Notes under the pieces: model-generated
Databases searched by the model: none
The model's input: only the letters and a program-made list of their open reading frames with translations
Told to the model about the DNA's origin: nothing
Program-made: the position numbers and the translations under genes
Shown: positions 45,521-57,180 of the stretch, one piece after another
Position numbering within the stretch: the first letter of the stretch is position 1
Layout: each line of letters starts with the position of its first letter
Source: Petaurus breviceps papuanus
Lineage: Eukaryota; Chordata; Mammalia; Diprotodontia; Petauridae
Length of the DNA: 64,000 nucleotides
Assembly: GCA_028583685.1 (NCBI GenBank)
Contig: JAMXIF010000002.1
Coordinates: forward strand, 57,954,674 to 58,018,673
Direction: 5' to 3'

Positions 45521-45855
45521 TTGAGCTTTTAAAGGCCTCACAACTTATTATTTATACCATAAAATCATATTTTAGCAGTCCCCCATTTATGAATAAATTG
45601 TTTCTTAAAGTCAATTTCTAAGTCACTTGTTTAGAAATTGGAATACTCATTCTCCCTGTGAAGGAATAATGTTAAACCTAGTGCCTAAAGCTCCCATACT
45701 AGGTCATAAAAGCCCATCTAGTCTGTAATGAACCTTTGGGCCTTGAGCCAAAAGTTCTATTTCAAAACCCTCATTATGGCATGGAAGCAAGCCGGGGTTT
45801 TGAAAGTAGAGAGCAATTTCTGCCAGATCCAACAAATTAAAATGGCTTCACATTG

Positions 45856-46929
45856 AGCAAAGCTATCTATAGTCATATGAAAAAATGCTCTAAATCACTA
45901 TTGATCAGAGAAATTCAAATTAAAACAACTCTGAAATACTGTGCTACACATATCAGAGTGCTAATATGATAAAAAAAAAAAAGGAAAATGTTGGATGTTG
46001 AAGGGGATGTGGTAAAACTGGGATGCTAATGCATTGTTGGTGGAGTTGTGAACTAATCTAACCTTTCTGAAGAACATTTTGGAACTATGCACAAAGGACT
46101 ATAAAACTGTGCATACCCTTTGATCAACAATACTGCTGCTAGATCTATATCTCAAAGACATCCAAAAAAGGGGAAAGGACCTATTTCTTTTTCTTTTCCT
46201 TTCTTTTCTTTTTTTTGCATTTTGGAGGGCAATTGGGGTTAAGTGACTTGCCCAAAGTCACATGGCTAGTAAGTGTGTCAAGTGTCTGAAGCTGGATTTG
46301 AACTCACATTCTCCTGACTTCAGGGCTGGTGCTCTATTCACTGTGCCCCCTAGCCACCCCTGAAAAGGACCTATTAGTACAAAAATATTTATAGAAGCTC
46401 TTTTTGTGATGGCTAAGAATTGCCAAAGGAATGCCCAAAGGAATGGCTGAGCAAACTGTCATATATGGTTGTACCGGAATATTGATTTTGTGCTATGAGA
46501 AATGACAAGTAGAATGATTTCAAATAGCTGGAAAGCTATTACACAAACTGATGTATAATGAAGTGGGCAGAATAAGGAGAACATTGTATACAGTAACAGC
46601 AAAATTTTAAGATGAAAAACTGTGAATGACTTAGTTTTCTCAGCAAAACAATGGTACAAGATGATCCCAAAATATTGATGATGAAGCACACTATCTGCCT
46701 CTAGAGAAAGAACTGATATTGAAAAAATATCAAATGAAGCATGCTATTTTTCACTTTCGTTTTTTCTTTAATTTGAGTCTTCTTGTACAAAACGACTAAT
46801 ATGGAAATGCTTTACACAATTGCACATGTATAATATATATCTGATTGTTTACCATCTCGGGGGGAGAGAAGGGAGGAACAGAATTTGGAACTCAAAACTT
46901 CAAATAAAAATGTTTAAACAACTGGAAAT
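45856..46929 (+). mobile_element. L1, 5'-truncated 3' end
   Basis: It starts inside ORF2 (ctatagtcatatgaaaaaatgc), runs through cattgttggtggagttgtg, the C-terminal coding block, the ORF2 end and the 3'UTR (ggggggagagaagggagg, gaactcaaaacttcaaataaaa). The flanks 45842-45855 and 46930-46943 match at 12 of 14 bases, a target duplication. A SINE at 46186-46363 splits it. Confidence 0.85.
46186..46363 (-). mobile_element. tRNA-related SINE inserted in the L1
   Basis: Reverse: T-rich tail, gcaattggggttaagtgacttg, gatttgaactcacattctcc, cactgtgccccctagccacccc. A 12-bp perfect duplication aaaggacctatt (46174-46185, 46364-46375) flanks it. Confidence 0.93.
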
Positions 46930-46943
46930 ATAGCTTCACTTTG

Positions 46944-47648
46944 GAACAAGGACCATGAACTTTTGTATCTGTCATCTACAGATGAGACTACATTGGGTGA
47001 CAAAGGCTGTTTATGAAGAGGAAGAATATTATGGAGAGGAAGCAATCCTGCTTGGGGGAGCACCCCAGGATATAGGAAGAAGCAATCTAGAAGCAGGTTT
47101 GCCAGCTATTGAGGATAAGCTGAGGGAGCCAGTTCTTGGCAATAGAGTAAATGCCAAAAATGCTTGTTGATTGATGCTGTCCTAATCCCAGTCTACTGTC
47201 CCCTCCCTGACAATGGTCTCCATGAAATATCTTGGAATCTTTATATTTTGCTTCCTGTGGGTCAGTGTCACAGAGTTTCTCTCCTCTTCCTGTAGAATTT
47301 GTCGTTAAAAGATGATTTTAGGTTGCACTTTATACCACTTGAGAAATCTCATGGAATAGTTGGTAGAGTCTAGCCTGATTCAGAAATACTTGGGGATAAC
47401 CCCATCTTCTGGCAAATACAGGCTGAATTAACTGAGGATGTCAATTAGACTCTCAGAGCTATAGGCCCCTAAGATTATGAATTACAGAGAAGATAGCAAC
47501 CTGTATGGATGGAGGGAGTTTTCTCACTTGGAAGTTGTCTATATCAGTGAAATTAGAGATGCACTACCTCATTCATACTGCTTCTCTTGGGTATATCTTG
47601 TGATGCTTTTCCAGTGTTAAAAAATACTTATTTTTTCTCTGTCTAGTA
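46944..47648. other. No recognisable feature
   Basis: The 71-codon frame at 46955-47170 has no motif. Nothing else. Confidence 0.4.
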
Positions 47649-47893
47649 TATTATAGAATCACAAAATTTGGGAGTTGCAAAGGACTTTGGGTATCCATCT
47701 CTTCCAATTCATACATGAAAGGAATCCCATCTACAATATACATGACAAGTCCCCATTCAGTCTCTGTCTGTGGGTCAATAAGGAGGAGGAAACCACTAGC
47801 TCTTGGGGTAACCTAAGTCATGTTTGGAATAATTCTAATATAAGGTTTGTTCTGACATTTCACCTACATTAGCTTCTTTGTAAATTCTACCCA

Positions 47894-48139
47894 GCGGCAG
47901 TTAGGTTGCCATAGTAGATAGATTCTATGGCTTGAAGTCAGGAATATTCATGTTCCTGAGTTTGAATATGGCCTTGGACACTTACTAGCTCTGTGACCCT
48001 GTTTGCCTCAGTTTCCTCATCTATAAAATGAGCTAAAGAAGGAAATGGAAAACCACACTAGTATCTTTCCCAAGAAAACCCCACAAGGGTAATGAAGCAT
48101 AAGACAGGATTGAAATAATTGAACAACAAAACAAAAATC
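47894..48139 (+). mobile_element. MAR1-type SINE in the CR1/L3
   Basis: Forward, full length: gcggcagttaggttgccatag head, gtttgcctcagtttcctcatc, gacaggattgaaataattgaac tail. The 9-bp perfect duplication ttctaccca is at 47885-47893 and 48140-48148. Removing the SINE restores the CR1/L3 reading. Confidence 0.92.
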
Positions 48140-48366
48140 TTCTACCCATTAACCCTTGTTTCACTTTCTTGGGCGAAAAAAAATGAATTAAATCTCGTCT
48201 CCATATGACAATCCTTCAGTTGCTTACAGATATCTGTCAGCTCCCTTACTCCTTCTCACCACATATGTCTTGTTTTTTTCAAGCTAAAGATTTCTAGTTC
48301 CTTCAAACAATTCTGTTATGACACGGGCTCAAAGTCCTTCACTATTCTTCTTGTCCTCCAGACATT

Positions 48367-48537
48367 GTCCTGAATGTTTTTTCCCACTATAGTCCATCCT
48401 TCACTCACCTACCAAAGAAATATTCCTAAAGGGTAAGTCTAACCATGTCACCCTTCTCCCTGCCTCCCCCCTCCTCATTCAGTAAACTATTACCTCCTGC
48501 CACATTGCAGGCACTTAATAACTGAATGTCAACTAAC
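48367..48537 (+). mobile_element. L2 3' end inside the CR1/L3
   Basis: aaagaaatattcctaaaggg, taaccatgtcacccttctccc, ctcattcagtaaactattacc and gcaggcacttaataactgaatg. The last part of the L2 is shortened. Confidence 0.6.
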
Positions 48538-48814
48538 TCTCTTGTTTAGCAATGTCCTTAAATTGTGTCACTCAGAAAGGAGTGGGGTACTCCCCATGAG
48601 GTCTGATGAAGGCAGAGTAGTAAGTTGGGACTATCACCTCCAGTTTCTGGAAGCTCTGCATCTCTTAAAGCTTCCCAGAGAGCACATTAGATTTTATAGC
48701 TTTCATGTCTCACTTCTGACTTGCTGAACATGTAGTTCATTAAAAACTCCAGACTTTTTCAAACTGTTATAGGGACTAGAAGGTCTACAGCCCAGGGACT
48801 CTAGCAGGACCTGG

Positions 48815-48912
48815 CAAAGTTGTGATCTCCTTAAGGGCAGGAACAGTGTTTTCTATCCCTTTAATACTCTTCACCACTCCTGGATAAATTCAGCTCCTAA
48901 TAAATGACTACT
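48815..48912 (+). mobile_element. L2 3' end
   Basis: gtgatctccttaagggcaggaac and ctcctaataaatgactac mark a short diverged copy. Confidence 0.55.
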
Positions 48913-49094
48913 AATTATCAGCAGAGAAGATAATAGAAGATTCCCAGATATTTGTCTGTAGACTTATACCAATCATACATAGAAAGGGGATAATTGAAAT
49001 TAAGATAGATTTGGTTAGGGTAGGGAAATTTGAGTGTAATTACAAGGTCTTCAAATGACTCATTGTATGTCCTTGGTTGTTCGTGGTGATGGTG

Positions 49095-49322
49095 ACTCAC
49101 GTTTTTTTTTAATTGAACTTTAAGGTTTATAGAGAGCACTTTTCTCACAACCACCCTGTGAGAAAGGAAATAGAAGTACTATGACCCCTATTTTGTAGAT
49201 GAAGAAACTGAGGCAAAGACAGGTTAAATTACCCAAAGCCACACAACTTGTTATTGGATGAGCTAATAGTTGAACTCAGGCCTCTGACTTCAAATTCATT
49301 GCTTTTGACTTCTTTTGCCAAA
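49095..49322 (-). mobile_element. THER1/MIR-type SINE
   Basis: Reverse: gagagcacttttctcacaacc, accctgtgagaaaggaaatag, gatgaagaaactgaggcaaag, cacacaacttgttattggatg, gaactcaggcctctgacttc. Confidence 0.75.
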
Positions 49323-49406
49323 ATAACTTTAAAATGGAAAGCTCTCATTACCCCCTTTCTCAGATTCATTTTCACTGCTACCATCTGGGATTTAAAAAGA
49401 TTTTAA

Positions 49407-49464
<58 letters not shown>

Positions 49465-49500
49465 ATACATATACATACACATACACACATATGTGTGTGT
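49407..49500. repeat. (TA)n(TG)n(TATG)n composite microsatellite
   Basis: TA run to 49424, TG run to about 49460, then TACATA and CACA units. Confidence 0.95.
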
Positions 49501-49504
49501 GCAT

Positions 49505-50180
49505 TTCTCCCTTCCCAAGTCTATACCCCTGGCTTAAATTTGTTCCCACACTTTTTCTCCTTCCCTGGCAGTATCTCTTTTCCATATGTACACTTCAATA
49601 TAGTATCTTCAAAGCCCATTCAAGCATATGCCTAATTGTCATGATGAAAATCTTGAGATTATGCAGTTGAAAGTTATTACAAAATCTGACATTATTCAAT
49701 TGTATTTCCACAGATTTAAAGGCCCTTCTTCCTGACATGGTCTCAGAGACCTTTCCTAACCTATTTGTCTTCTAATTACTCTCCAGAGTGTCTTTCCCCA
49801 CTCTAGTCCATGGTGCACTCAGATTTCATTTTACCATTCCAGTTCCCTTTAAATAACCCCACTTTAGCTCCAAACTAATAATTCATTCTCCTTTCTTATG
49901 AGATCCCCCTACACAGGACTAGGTTGAACTCTTTCCATTTTCAAGGTTCCTGAGGAATGGAAATCTTTCCCTGCATGAGCTCCAGGTCTACCCCACTTTG
50001 CCTTCAAGTCAAAACTCTTTTTCCAAGTAGCCACATGATTCATTAATATGACTGGCATCCCTAGAACTTTGCACAATGGAAATCTCAAATTGTAGACATT
50101 CAGCCCTTTATTTAATTTATCTTAATTACCTAACCATTTCCATCAAAGCATCCTGGGTTCCCTTTTTGCCATTAATTGGG
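49505..50180. other. Unassigned, pyrimidine-rich in places
   Basis: L2-like wording (ctccagagtgtctttccccac) near 49790 is too weak to call. Nothing else. Confidence 0.35.
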
Positions 50181-50181
50181 T

Positions 50182-50375
50182 AGTTTCATAGAATTATGGA
50201 GTATTATAGCTGACAGAATCTTAGATTTCATCTAGCCCAACTCTCCCTCCCATTTTACCCACAAACAGAGCAAATAAAAGCTCCAAGAAGTTAAAAAAAT
50301 AATCCCTATTATAGTCACCTTACCCAAGATGACACACTAGTTAGTTATAGTCAGTATCAGACCTCAAGTAAGTTT
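50182..50375 (-). mobile_element. MIR-related SINE, diverged
   Basis: tcatagaattatggagtatt, ttagatttcatctagcccaac, cacttacccaagatgac-like core and agttagttatagtcagtatc. Confidence 0.55.
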
Positions 50376-50769
50376 ATTTATTCCCTCCTTGCTTACCTTT
50401 TATTTTAAATCTTTTTCTTACCCTACTTGACTCATCCCAGCTTTGCTTAGAACTCCCACTTCTCCACTTAAACTTCTTAAATTCATGATATTTTTTTTCC
50501 ATTCAGTTCTATCTCATCCTATCTCAGATCGCCTGGTAGAATGTTGAGGGTTCCTTCCCGCCCCCAATACAGAGCATGAATCAGTTATGGCCCATCGGTA
50601 CCTAATTATCAGATTAATGAACTTCCTTTTTAATCCATGTGTATACAATATTAGTTTCTAACACCAATTACTTTGAATCCCTGCCTTTGCCAAACTGTTA
50701 GGACTTTTGAATAGGGGGTTTTGCCTTATTGCTAAACAGTGACATAATGCATACTTCATAAAGTTTTCA

Positions 50770-53291
50770 AAGCCAGCAAAACTAAAGTCATCTTAAAACA
50801 GTCTACCGACTACAACCAGGAGTCACTTACCTGGAGAAATTGAGCATGATACTTCAAACTTAAAAAATGGTCATTCAATGAATTAGAAAGATTTCAAGTT
50901 TTCAAATGGGAAGATCAGAATGGAAGAAAAAAATCAACCTCCAATATCAAGACCCAGAGAAGCCTAAACAAGGGAAAAAGGGAAAAGGAAACATAAGGGA
51001 TTTAATGGAGCTAAACAGTTTTCCTACTTGGGTTTTCCTATGGGGGAAGATTATACTTGTATTTCTTAAAAATTATAGCACTAATAGTATAACTAGAAAG
51101 AATACACAAAGACAAAGGACATGGGTATAAGGTGAACTTGAGGGAATGACATATAAATAATTAAGGGATGAGACAGAGGAATACACTGGGTGCAGAAGGA
51201 AGGAAAAGGTAGGATGGAGTAAATTATATTGCATGAAGAGGTATGAAAAACCTATTATAGTGGAGGGAAAGATGGGAGGGCAGGTGATGGGCATCCCTTG
51301 AACCACACTCTTATCATTATTGACTTAAAGAGGGAATAATATATGCTATCAGTTGAATATAGAAAATCTATCATATCTGACAGGAAAATAGGAGGGGAGA
51401 AGACTCAGTAAAACAGTAGCGGTGGTGGGGATTGACAGAAGAGAAAGCAGACTGGGGCAGGTGTGATTCACAGAAGTGAATCACTGTCAGGGATGGAAAG
51501 GGTGAAAGGAGAGACAGGACAAAGAGGAGGAAGAATAGGATGGAGGGAAATACAGTTAGTAATCATAATAGTTAGTGTGAATGGGATGAACTCTCTCATA
51601 AAATGGAAGCAGATAACAGAGTGGATCAAAAACCAGAATCTTACAATATGTTGTTTATAAGAAATTCACTTGAAACAGAGAGACACACAGAGTAAAGGTA
51701 AGGGGTTAGAGCAAAATCTATTAAGCTTCAGCTGAAGTGTAAAAAAACAAAAAAGCAGGGGTAGTAATCCTGATCTCAGACAAAGAAAAAGCAAAAATAG
51801 ACCTAATTAAAGTAGATAAGGAAGGAAAGTGCATCTTGCTAAAAGTTACCATGGACAACGAAGTAATATCAGTACTAAAAATATATGCACCAAGTGGCAT
51901 AGCATTCAAATTCTTTTTTTTTTTTTTGGCTTTTTGGAGGGGGGAAGGCAGGGCAATTGGGTTAAGTGACTTGCCCAAGGTCACATGGCTAGTAAGTGTT
52001 AAGTGTCTGAAGACAGATTTGAAATCAGGTCTTCCAGGGCTGGTGCTCTATTCACTGTGCCACCTAGCTGCCCCCATCAAATTCTTAAAGAAGTTAAGTG
52101 AGTTACAGGTTCATGACCAAATAAGAGACAGTATGAAATATAAAATAGATAATTTTGATTATATTCAATTCAAAAGCTTTTGCACAAACAAAACCAATGC
52201 AACCAAGAAGAAAGCTAGGAAACAATCTTTACTGCACGTGTCTCTGATGAAAGCCTCATTTCTCAAATATATAGAGAACTAAGTCAAATTTATAAGAATA
52301 CAAGCCATTACCCAATTGATAAGTGATCAAAGGATATGAACAGGCAGTTTTCAAGTGAAGAAATCAGAGGTATCTCTAGGCATATGAAGAAATGTTCTAA
52401 ATAACTTTTGATTAGAGAAATACAAATTCAAATAACTCTGAGGTACTATCTCACACTTATCAGTTTGGCTAATATGGCAAAAAGGAAAAAGTTGGATGTT
52501 GGAGAGGATGTGGGATAATTGGGACACTACTGCGGTGTTGGTGGAGTCTATGAACTGATCCAACCATTCTGGAGAGTAATTTGGAACTATACCCAAAGGG
52601 CAAACAAAACTGTTGCATATCTTTTGATCCAGTAATACCACTACTGGGTCTGTCTACCAAAGAGATCAAAGAGAAGGGAAAAGGACCTACATGTGCAAAA
52701 ATATTTATAGCAGTCTTTTTCATGGTGGCAAAAATTTGAAAATTTAGGTGATGCCCATCAATTGGGGAATGGTTAAACAAGCTATGGTATATGAATGTAA
52801 AAGAATACTACTGTGCAATAAGAAATGAAGAACAGGCAGATTTTAGAAAAAACTTGGAAAGACATATGAATGGATACAAAATGAAATGAGCAGAACCAGA
52901 AAAACATTGTGTGCAATATCAGCAACATTATATGATGATCAACTATGAATGACTCAGCTCTTCTCAGCAACACAATGATTCAGGATAAGTACAAAGATTC
53001 ACAAAGGAAAATGCAATCCACATCCAGATAAAGACTGATGGAGTCTGAATACAGATCAAAACATATTATTTCACTTACTTTATTCTTTTTTGTTTTTTTC
53101 CCCTTTTGATCTGTTTCTTCTTTCATATTACTGTAATGTGGAATTACATTTTACATTATAGCACCTGTATAACTGATATTTTAAGAAGAGGGGAGGGAGA
53201 AAGAAAAATTTGGACTTGAAATCTTGCAAAAATGAATACTAAAAATTGTCTTGCCTTGTAATTAGGAAAAAATAAGATATGATTAAAAAAT
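50770..53291 (+). mobile_element. L1 with a large internal deletion of ORF2
   Basis: Order: ORF1 C-terminal end (50790-50990), inter-ORF region, ORF2 endonuclease start (KAGVVILISDKEKAKIDLIK and VISVLKIYAPSGIA, about 51760-51920), then at about 52109/52110 a jump from gagttacagg to ttcatgaccaaataagag, which lies near the ORF2 end. After this come the C-terminal coding block and 3'UTR to ttgtaattaggaaaaaataag. The rest of the endonuclease and nearly all of the RT are missing. A SINE at 51916-52076 is a later insertion. Confidence 0.8.
51916..52076 (-). mobile_element. tRNA-related SINE in the L1
   Basis: Reverse: T tail, ggcaattgggttaagtgacttg, cccaaggtcacatggctagt, gtgccacctagctgcccc head. 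The 10-bp perfect duplication tcaaattctt is at 51906-51915 and 52077-52086. Confidence 0.95.
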
Positions 53292-53294
53292 ATT

Positions 53295-53370
53295 ACTTCC
53301 TAGTTTGTGTATGGGACAGGATTTAAGTCTGGGTCTTTCTTACTCCATATCTGACTCTTATTCATTGAAC
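53295..53370 (-). mobile_element. MIR-like fragment
   Basis: cagga.ttaagtctgggtctttc and gactcttattcattgaacc resemble a SINE head. Confidence 0.4.
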
Positions 53371-53531
53371 CACTGTTAAATTAAAATAGAAACAGATCCT
53401 GGGGCATATTGACTTAAAAAAACTCAGAAAACCACAAATTAGCATTACCTATGTTTTATTGAATTTTATTTGTTTTGTAATTTTAATCTGGTTTCCACAA
53501 GGTGTTGGGGACCTAGAGATTGATACCTCTG
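53371..53531. mobile_element. hAT-like MITE, family A, copy 3
   Basis: aaaaccacaaattagcattacc, tatgttttattgaattttatttg and the end gattgatacctctg match copies 1 and 2. The left terminus (cactgttaaattaaaataga) is badly decayed. No target duplication is seen. Confidence 0.7.
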
Positions 53532-55780
53532 TACTAAATTATGCTGCCTCTCATCTTTGGTAATGTTGTAAATTTATATACAAACTGAAGCCTCAATATA
53601 ATGCTACCAGCTATGAGATGGAATCTAGCATAGGACAGGTCTTCCTTAACCTCAGTAAAAAAAAATCTCAGAAGGACTTTGCCCAAATGTTGCTGTCTCA
53701 TTTTTAGCATGATCCCATACCTTATGGTCCAGAGACATTCTCTTCATTACAAATTCTATGACTGGGATGATTTAATTCTTACTTTCTTACTTGATCTATC
53801 AATTAGTGAACACTCACTGTTTTTTCCCCTCAACTGGTATGTAAGTCTTTAGTCTAACACCCAGATTTACCATAACACCATATCCTGAACTTTTCATCTT
53901 GGAGCAATGACTTATGGGTTCTCTTACTCCATATGCACTTGTCATAGATTCATTTAACCTTAGTCACTTTTAATTTCATGTCAGTAAAAAGGCTCAGCAG
54001 GTCCATGAATTCAATTTTTTTTCTTCTTTCTTCAAAGGCCTTTCTGATACATGCAGGGAGCCCTGAAGTCTCACTTCCTATTTATATCACTGCCTGAATT
54101 TAATTTGAGCAGATGCACCAAGAATGATAAAACCAAACAGCCTGAACATAGTGACCCAGCCCTTCCAGAAAAAGATAAAATCTTATTAAAAAACAAAAAC
54201 ATTGTTTTTCTAGTACTTCTAATAAACTCAAGAAGAAGGGGGGAGGGAAACTTGTCTGTGACTGATAGATAATTTGGAAATGATGACATCCCCTTGTTTT
54301 TATCCATAACAGTTTTAAAATGTGTTTTGGATACAAAATAGTGCAGACAAAGCATGATTGTAGAGAAATTTCTCATTGTCATGTTCCACCAACAGAGGCA
54401 GAAGCCACCTAGAAGAAGGCCTCCTTTGTTTTCTCTTAATGTCTTTTCAAGCCACTGTTCTCTTTCTTTAGGCCTGCAGGCTATTTGGTATTAAGACAGA
54501 AAGTAACCAGAAAGCAAGCTCCTGATCTTTTATAATCACCAATGATACAACATAGATTTCCTCCCCCTTCTCCAGCTAGAGGATTATGGGTGTTCTGCAA
54601 CCCTTGTGTCCTGGCCAAATTCCAACACATCATTTCATGCTGCCTCCTTATGTTCTCCTTGAAGTTTCAATTGGATGCAGAATTCCTTTTCCCTTCCTGT
54701 TCCAGGCTGTTGTGGCTGTGCTACTCTCCAGCTGTGTGACAGCTGTCACATTCCAGCCCAGAGGTAACGTCATTCCAGTGACAGCTGAAATGATTACTCT
54801 TTTGCACAACACAGTGCACAAACCACTCTAGGCTTCTTTGTTCTGTGAAAAGTTCTATAAATGTCAGGTATTATTAATTGTCCTAATTAGGGATGGGAAA
54901 ACCAAAAACATTTCTCAAGGTCTGGAGAATTCTGGAGAAACTTTTTTCCCCTGTGAAATATTGCTTTTCCAGCTGTCAGTTTCAATTTAAAATTCCAGAA
55001 TGGTGAGCAAAAGGACTAAAACAATTGCTCCCATAAATGTGCAAGGGGACCCAAAAATCTGGAAGCCTCAAGCACCTCAAAAGTGAAAACTTTTGTTTGC
55101 TTTTATATTTGCATAGTATGATGAAGAAAGATGAACATAAATTACCACTGCTTCTTAAAAAAAATTTTCTAGTGAGAAGCAATACTTGCCAATTGACATG
55201 GAGGCTGGGTTCCTTCGAGAATCTTCCAGTTGGCTACCAGAGGATGCTCGTGTTTTCCATAGAGATTCTTTGTATCTCATTAGATTCAAGATTGCAATCA
55301 CACTGAGTAATTTGGGAATTCCTGGGTCCTAGTGAGAAATTCCTCTAACCACTAATTATTTACATTTTAAATGCTTTATGACTATTTAGGAGCTCCCAAA
55401 AGTACAATATTCCTGCTGACAGTACTGAATGGGTTAAAGTAAGAAACACAAAACTCATCCCCAATCTAACTTAAACTGATTTCACCATAAAAAATTATTT
55501 AAGTTCATAGATGTTCACCATCTAAAGTCCTTTCCATGTTACCTGGTCCCATTGAACACTAAGGACTTTGTTGCTTCAGTAGGGGGAGGGGGGAGGATAA
55601 AAATAATGGTCTAGAATCATAGAAGAAATGGAAATGGAGTGAGGATAGGGAGAGGAAGAAGATAGGAAGGTGAGAGAAGCCATCCAGATGAAATTTTAAC
55701 TCATCACTAGCCAGAGTAGGGGACTGGGTGGTAGAGAAAGAATTGTCAAATGATTATCCTTAGTACTGTTTATTCTTGAA
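53532..55780. other. Long repeat-poor stretch
   Basis: About 2.2 kb in which I identify no transposon. It includes the motif cluster at 54737-54788. No convincing frame: those at 54071-54382 and 54542-54831 overlap on several frames and lack motifs. Confidence 0.4.
54737..54788. promoter_or_regulatory. Candidate enhancer: clustered TALE, TEAD and CRE-like motifs
   Basis: Within 52 bases: the palindrome tgacagctgtca (54737-54748; TALE-class tgacag plus E-box cagctg), cattccag (54749-54756 and 54771-54778; TEAD-like), aacgtcat (54766-54773; CRE-like) and tgacagctga (54779-54788). The two tgacagctg and two cattccag copies are arranged almost symmetrically. Homeodomain-like taattgtcctaattag lies 80 bases on. 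Function is inferred only. Confidence 0.4.
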
Positions 55781-55784
55781 TCCA

Positions 55785-55862
55785 TTCACTTCTAACAACA
55801 ACAACAATAGTAAAAATTTATATAGCACTTACTATGTGCTAGACATTGTGTACTTTCTAATT
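55785..55862 (-). mobile_element. MIR-type SINE fragment
   Basis: An (AAC)n tail, then tatagcacttactatgtgc and tagacattgtgtactttc. Confidence 0.55.
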
Positions 55863-56034
55863 ATACTGCCATCCCTACCTCTTAATAAGAACTATTTCCT
55901 GCTGGTGTCATATGTCTGCAAATTATAACTAACATGCCCCATGGGGGCAAGAACTCACCCTTTACTTCCCCCCCCCATCAACATCCTATGGCAAAACTCA
56001 ATTAACCCAATGCTTATTATAGACTTCTTATTCC

Positions 56035-56165
56035 ATCAGTCAACAAACATTTTTTAATTACCTCTTCTATGACAGGTAATGTTCAGGGCATTAGGCATAC
56101 AAAGATAAATAGGAGACAGTTCTCCCATTTTCCTCAAGGACTTTATATTCTATAGAGGACACAGC
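56035..56165 (-). mobile_element. L2 LINE, 3' end
   Basis: cagtcaacaaacatttttta, gttcagggcattaggcatac, ctcaaggactttatattc. Confidence 0.7.
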
Positions 56166-56254
56166 ATGTACATAAGAATCTAGAAAACAGTGGATAAGGA
56201 CAAGGCTGGCCCTGTGATTTTATTGGTTTAGGGAAACTCCTAGTTGAAACTCCC

Positions 56255-56425
56255 TCTACAAACATAATCTTTTCTGTAACTTATACTATTAAAGTGTTGC
56301 CTAGATTGCTAGGAGGTTAATAACTTGTCCTTGGTCAAGGCAGTTTGTATAAAATACAAAACTTGAATCCAGTTCTTCCTGGGTCTGAAGCCATCTCTTA
56401 TTCTAGCACACCATGCTGCCTTTCA
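56255..56425 (-). mobile_element. SINE, reverse, diverged
   Basis: taacttgtccttggtcaagg, cttgaatccagttcttcctg, gcacaccatgctgcc head. Confidence 0.55.
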
Positions 56426-56434
56426 TATCGTATC

Positions 56435-57040
56435 AGCAAGCACCCCAGCGTCCCCAGGGTGGCTGCCAACACAGGTTCTTAGATCTGCTTTGTTAAAGGA
56501 AAGCAACTCAAAATGGGTTAACAAGCTTACTTTAATCAGGCAAATATATATTGTTTACCTAGTTCAGGGGAAAAAGGTCAGTACCCCAAACTTCAGAGTA
56601 TATAGACATAATTATCAAGACAGAGAAACTGATAAAGTAGACAGGTTTCCAAACTGTCCAACCATTATATCCATACCAAATCAACATCTGGGTTTTTCAA
56701 ATCTGGGGGGCTCTCAACAATGGCTTCCCAGAGTCTCATCTGATCAAATCACAGAACACTTCTCAAAGTGAGCCCCAAAGCAAAGCCTCACATCAGGGAT
56801 TATATAGCCTTCTCCTGGCTAAGAGAATGTAACCACCCTCTTGACCCACTGCCCAATCACACAGCATCAAGGTGTGGGCATTCCTAAAAATTGAGCCTCC
56901 TGCTACAGGCTTCATGTGACCACATTCAGCCTATTAGGAGGCAGAGTACATTTTCAAATCAAGGAAGGTTCTCAGAGTCTCTAAAGCCTATCAAAGGGCC
57001 TAGGGGCAGGGAAGATCTTTAAATTTGCATTTCCGTTACA
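56435..57040 (-). mobile_element. Solo LTR fossil (endogenous retrovirus-like), reverse
   Basis: Same family and orientation as 42979-43665. It shows a gctatataatccc TATA-like site (near 56806), a gattaaag polyadenylation-like site (near 56534) and the cagccaccctgg end block. A possible 4-bp duplication (tatc) lies at the two ends. No internal region. Old and broken. Confidence 0.75.
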
Positions 57041-57180
57041 CATATCTATTGCCTACATGCAAAACAAATGCAAGGTACTTTTTTTTTTGTGGGGAGAGCA
57101 CCATCAGTAGCAGCAGTGGATTTAGTAGAGATGTCATAAAGAAGAGACCTCTGATGGTACAGAATTTTAAAAGAAACTGG

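Larger units (their letters stand above)
47650..48775 (-). mobile_element. CR1/L3 LINE, 3' part, split twice
   Basis: Reverse: gaatcacaaaatttgggagttg, gaatcccatctacaatatac, gacaagtccccattcagtctc (to 47893); then cagttgcttacagatatc, agctccc, gctaaagatttctagttcc (48140-48366); then gaaggcagagtagtaagttggg, ctggaagctctgcatctctt, cattagattttatagctttc, agttcattaaaaactccagac (48538-48775). These follow the amniote CR1/L3 3' region in order. A SINE and an L2 end lie between the three pieces. Confidence 0.75.

Noticed and set aside
54071-54831. Overlapping open frames as a possible exon
   Set aside because: Frames are open on several phases and both strands, with no motif and no consistent splice sites. 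The interval looks more regulatory than coding.
42979-57040. A provirus bounded by the two reverse LTRs
   Set aside because: The 13 kb between them is L1, L2, CR1/L3 and SINE sequence with independent target duplications and no retroviral region.
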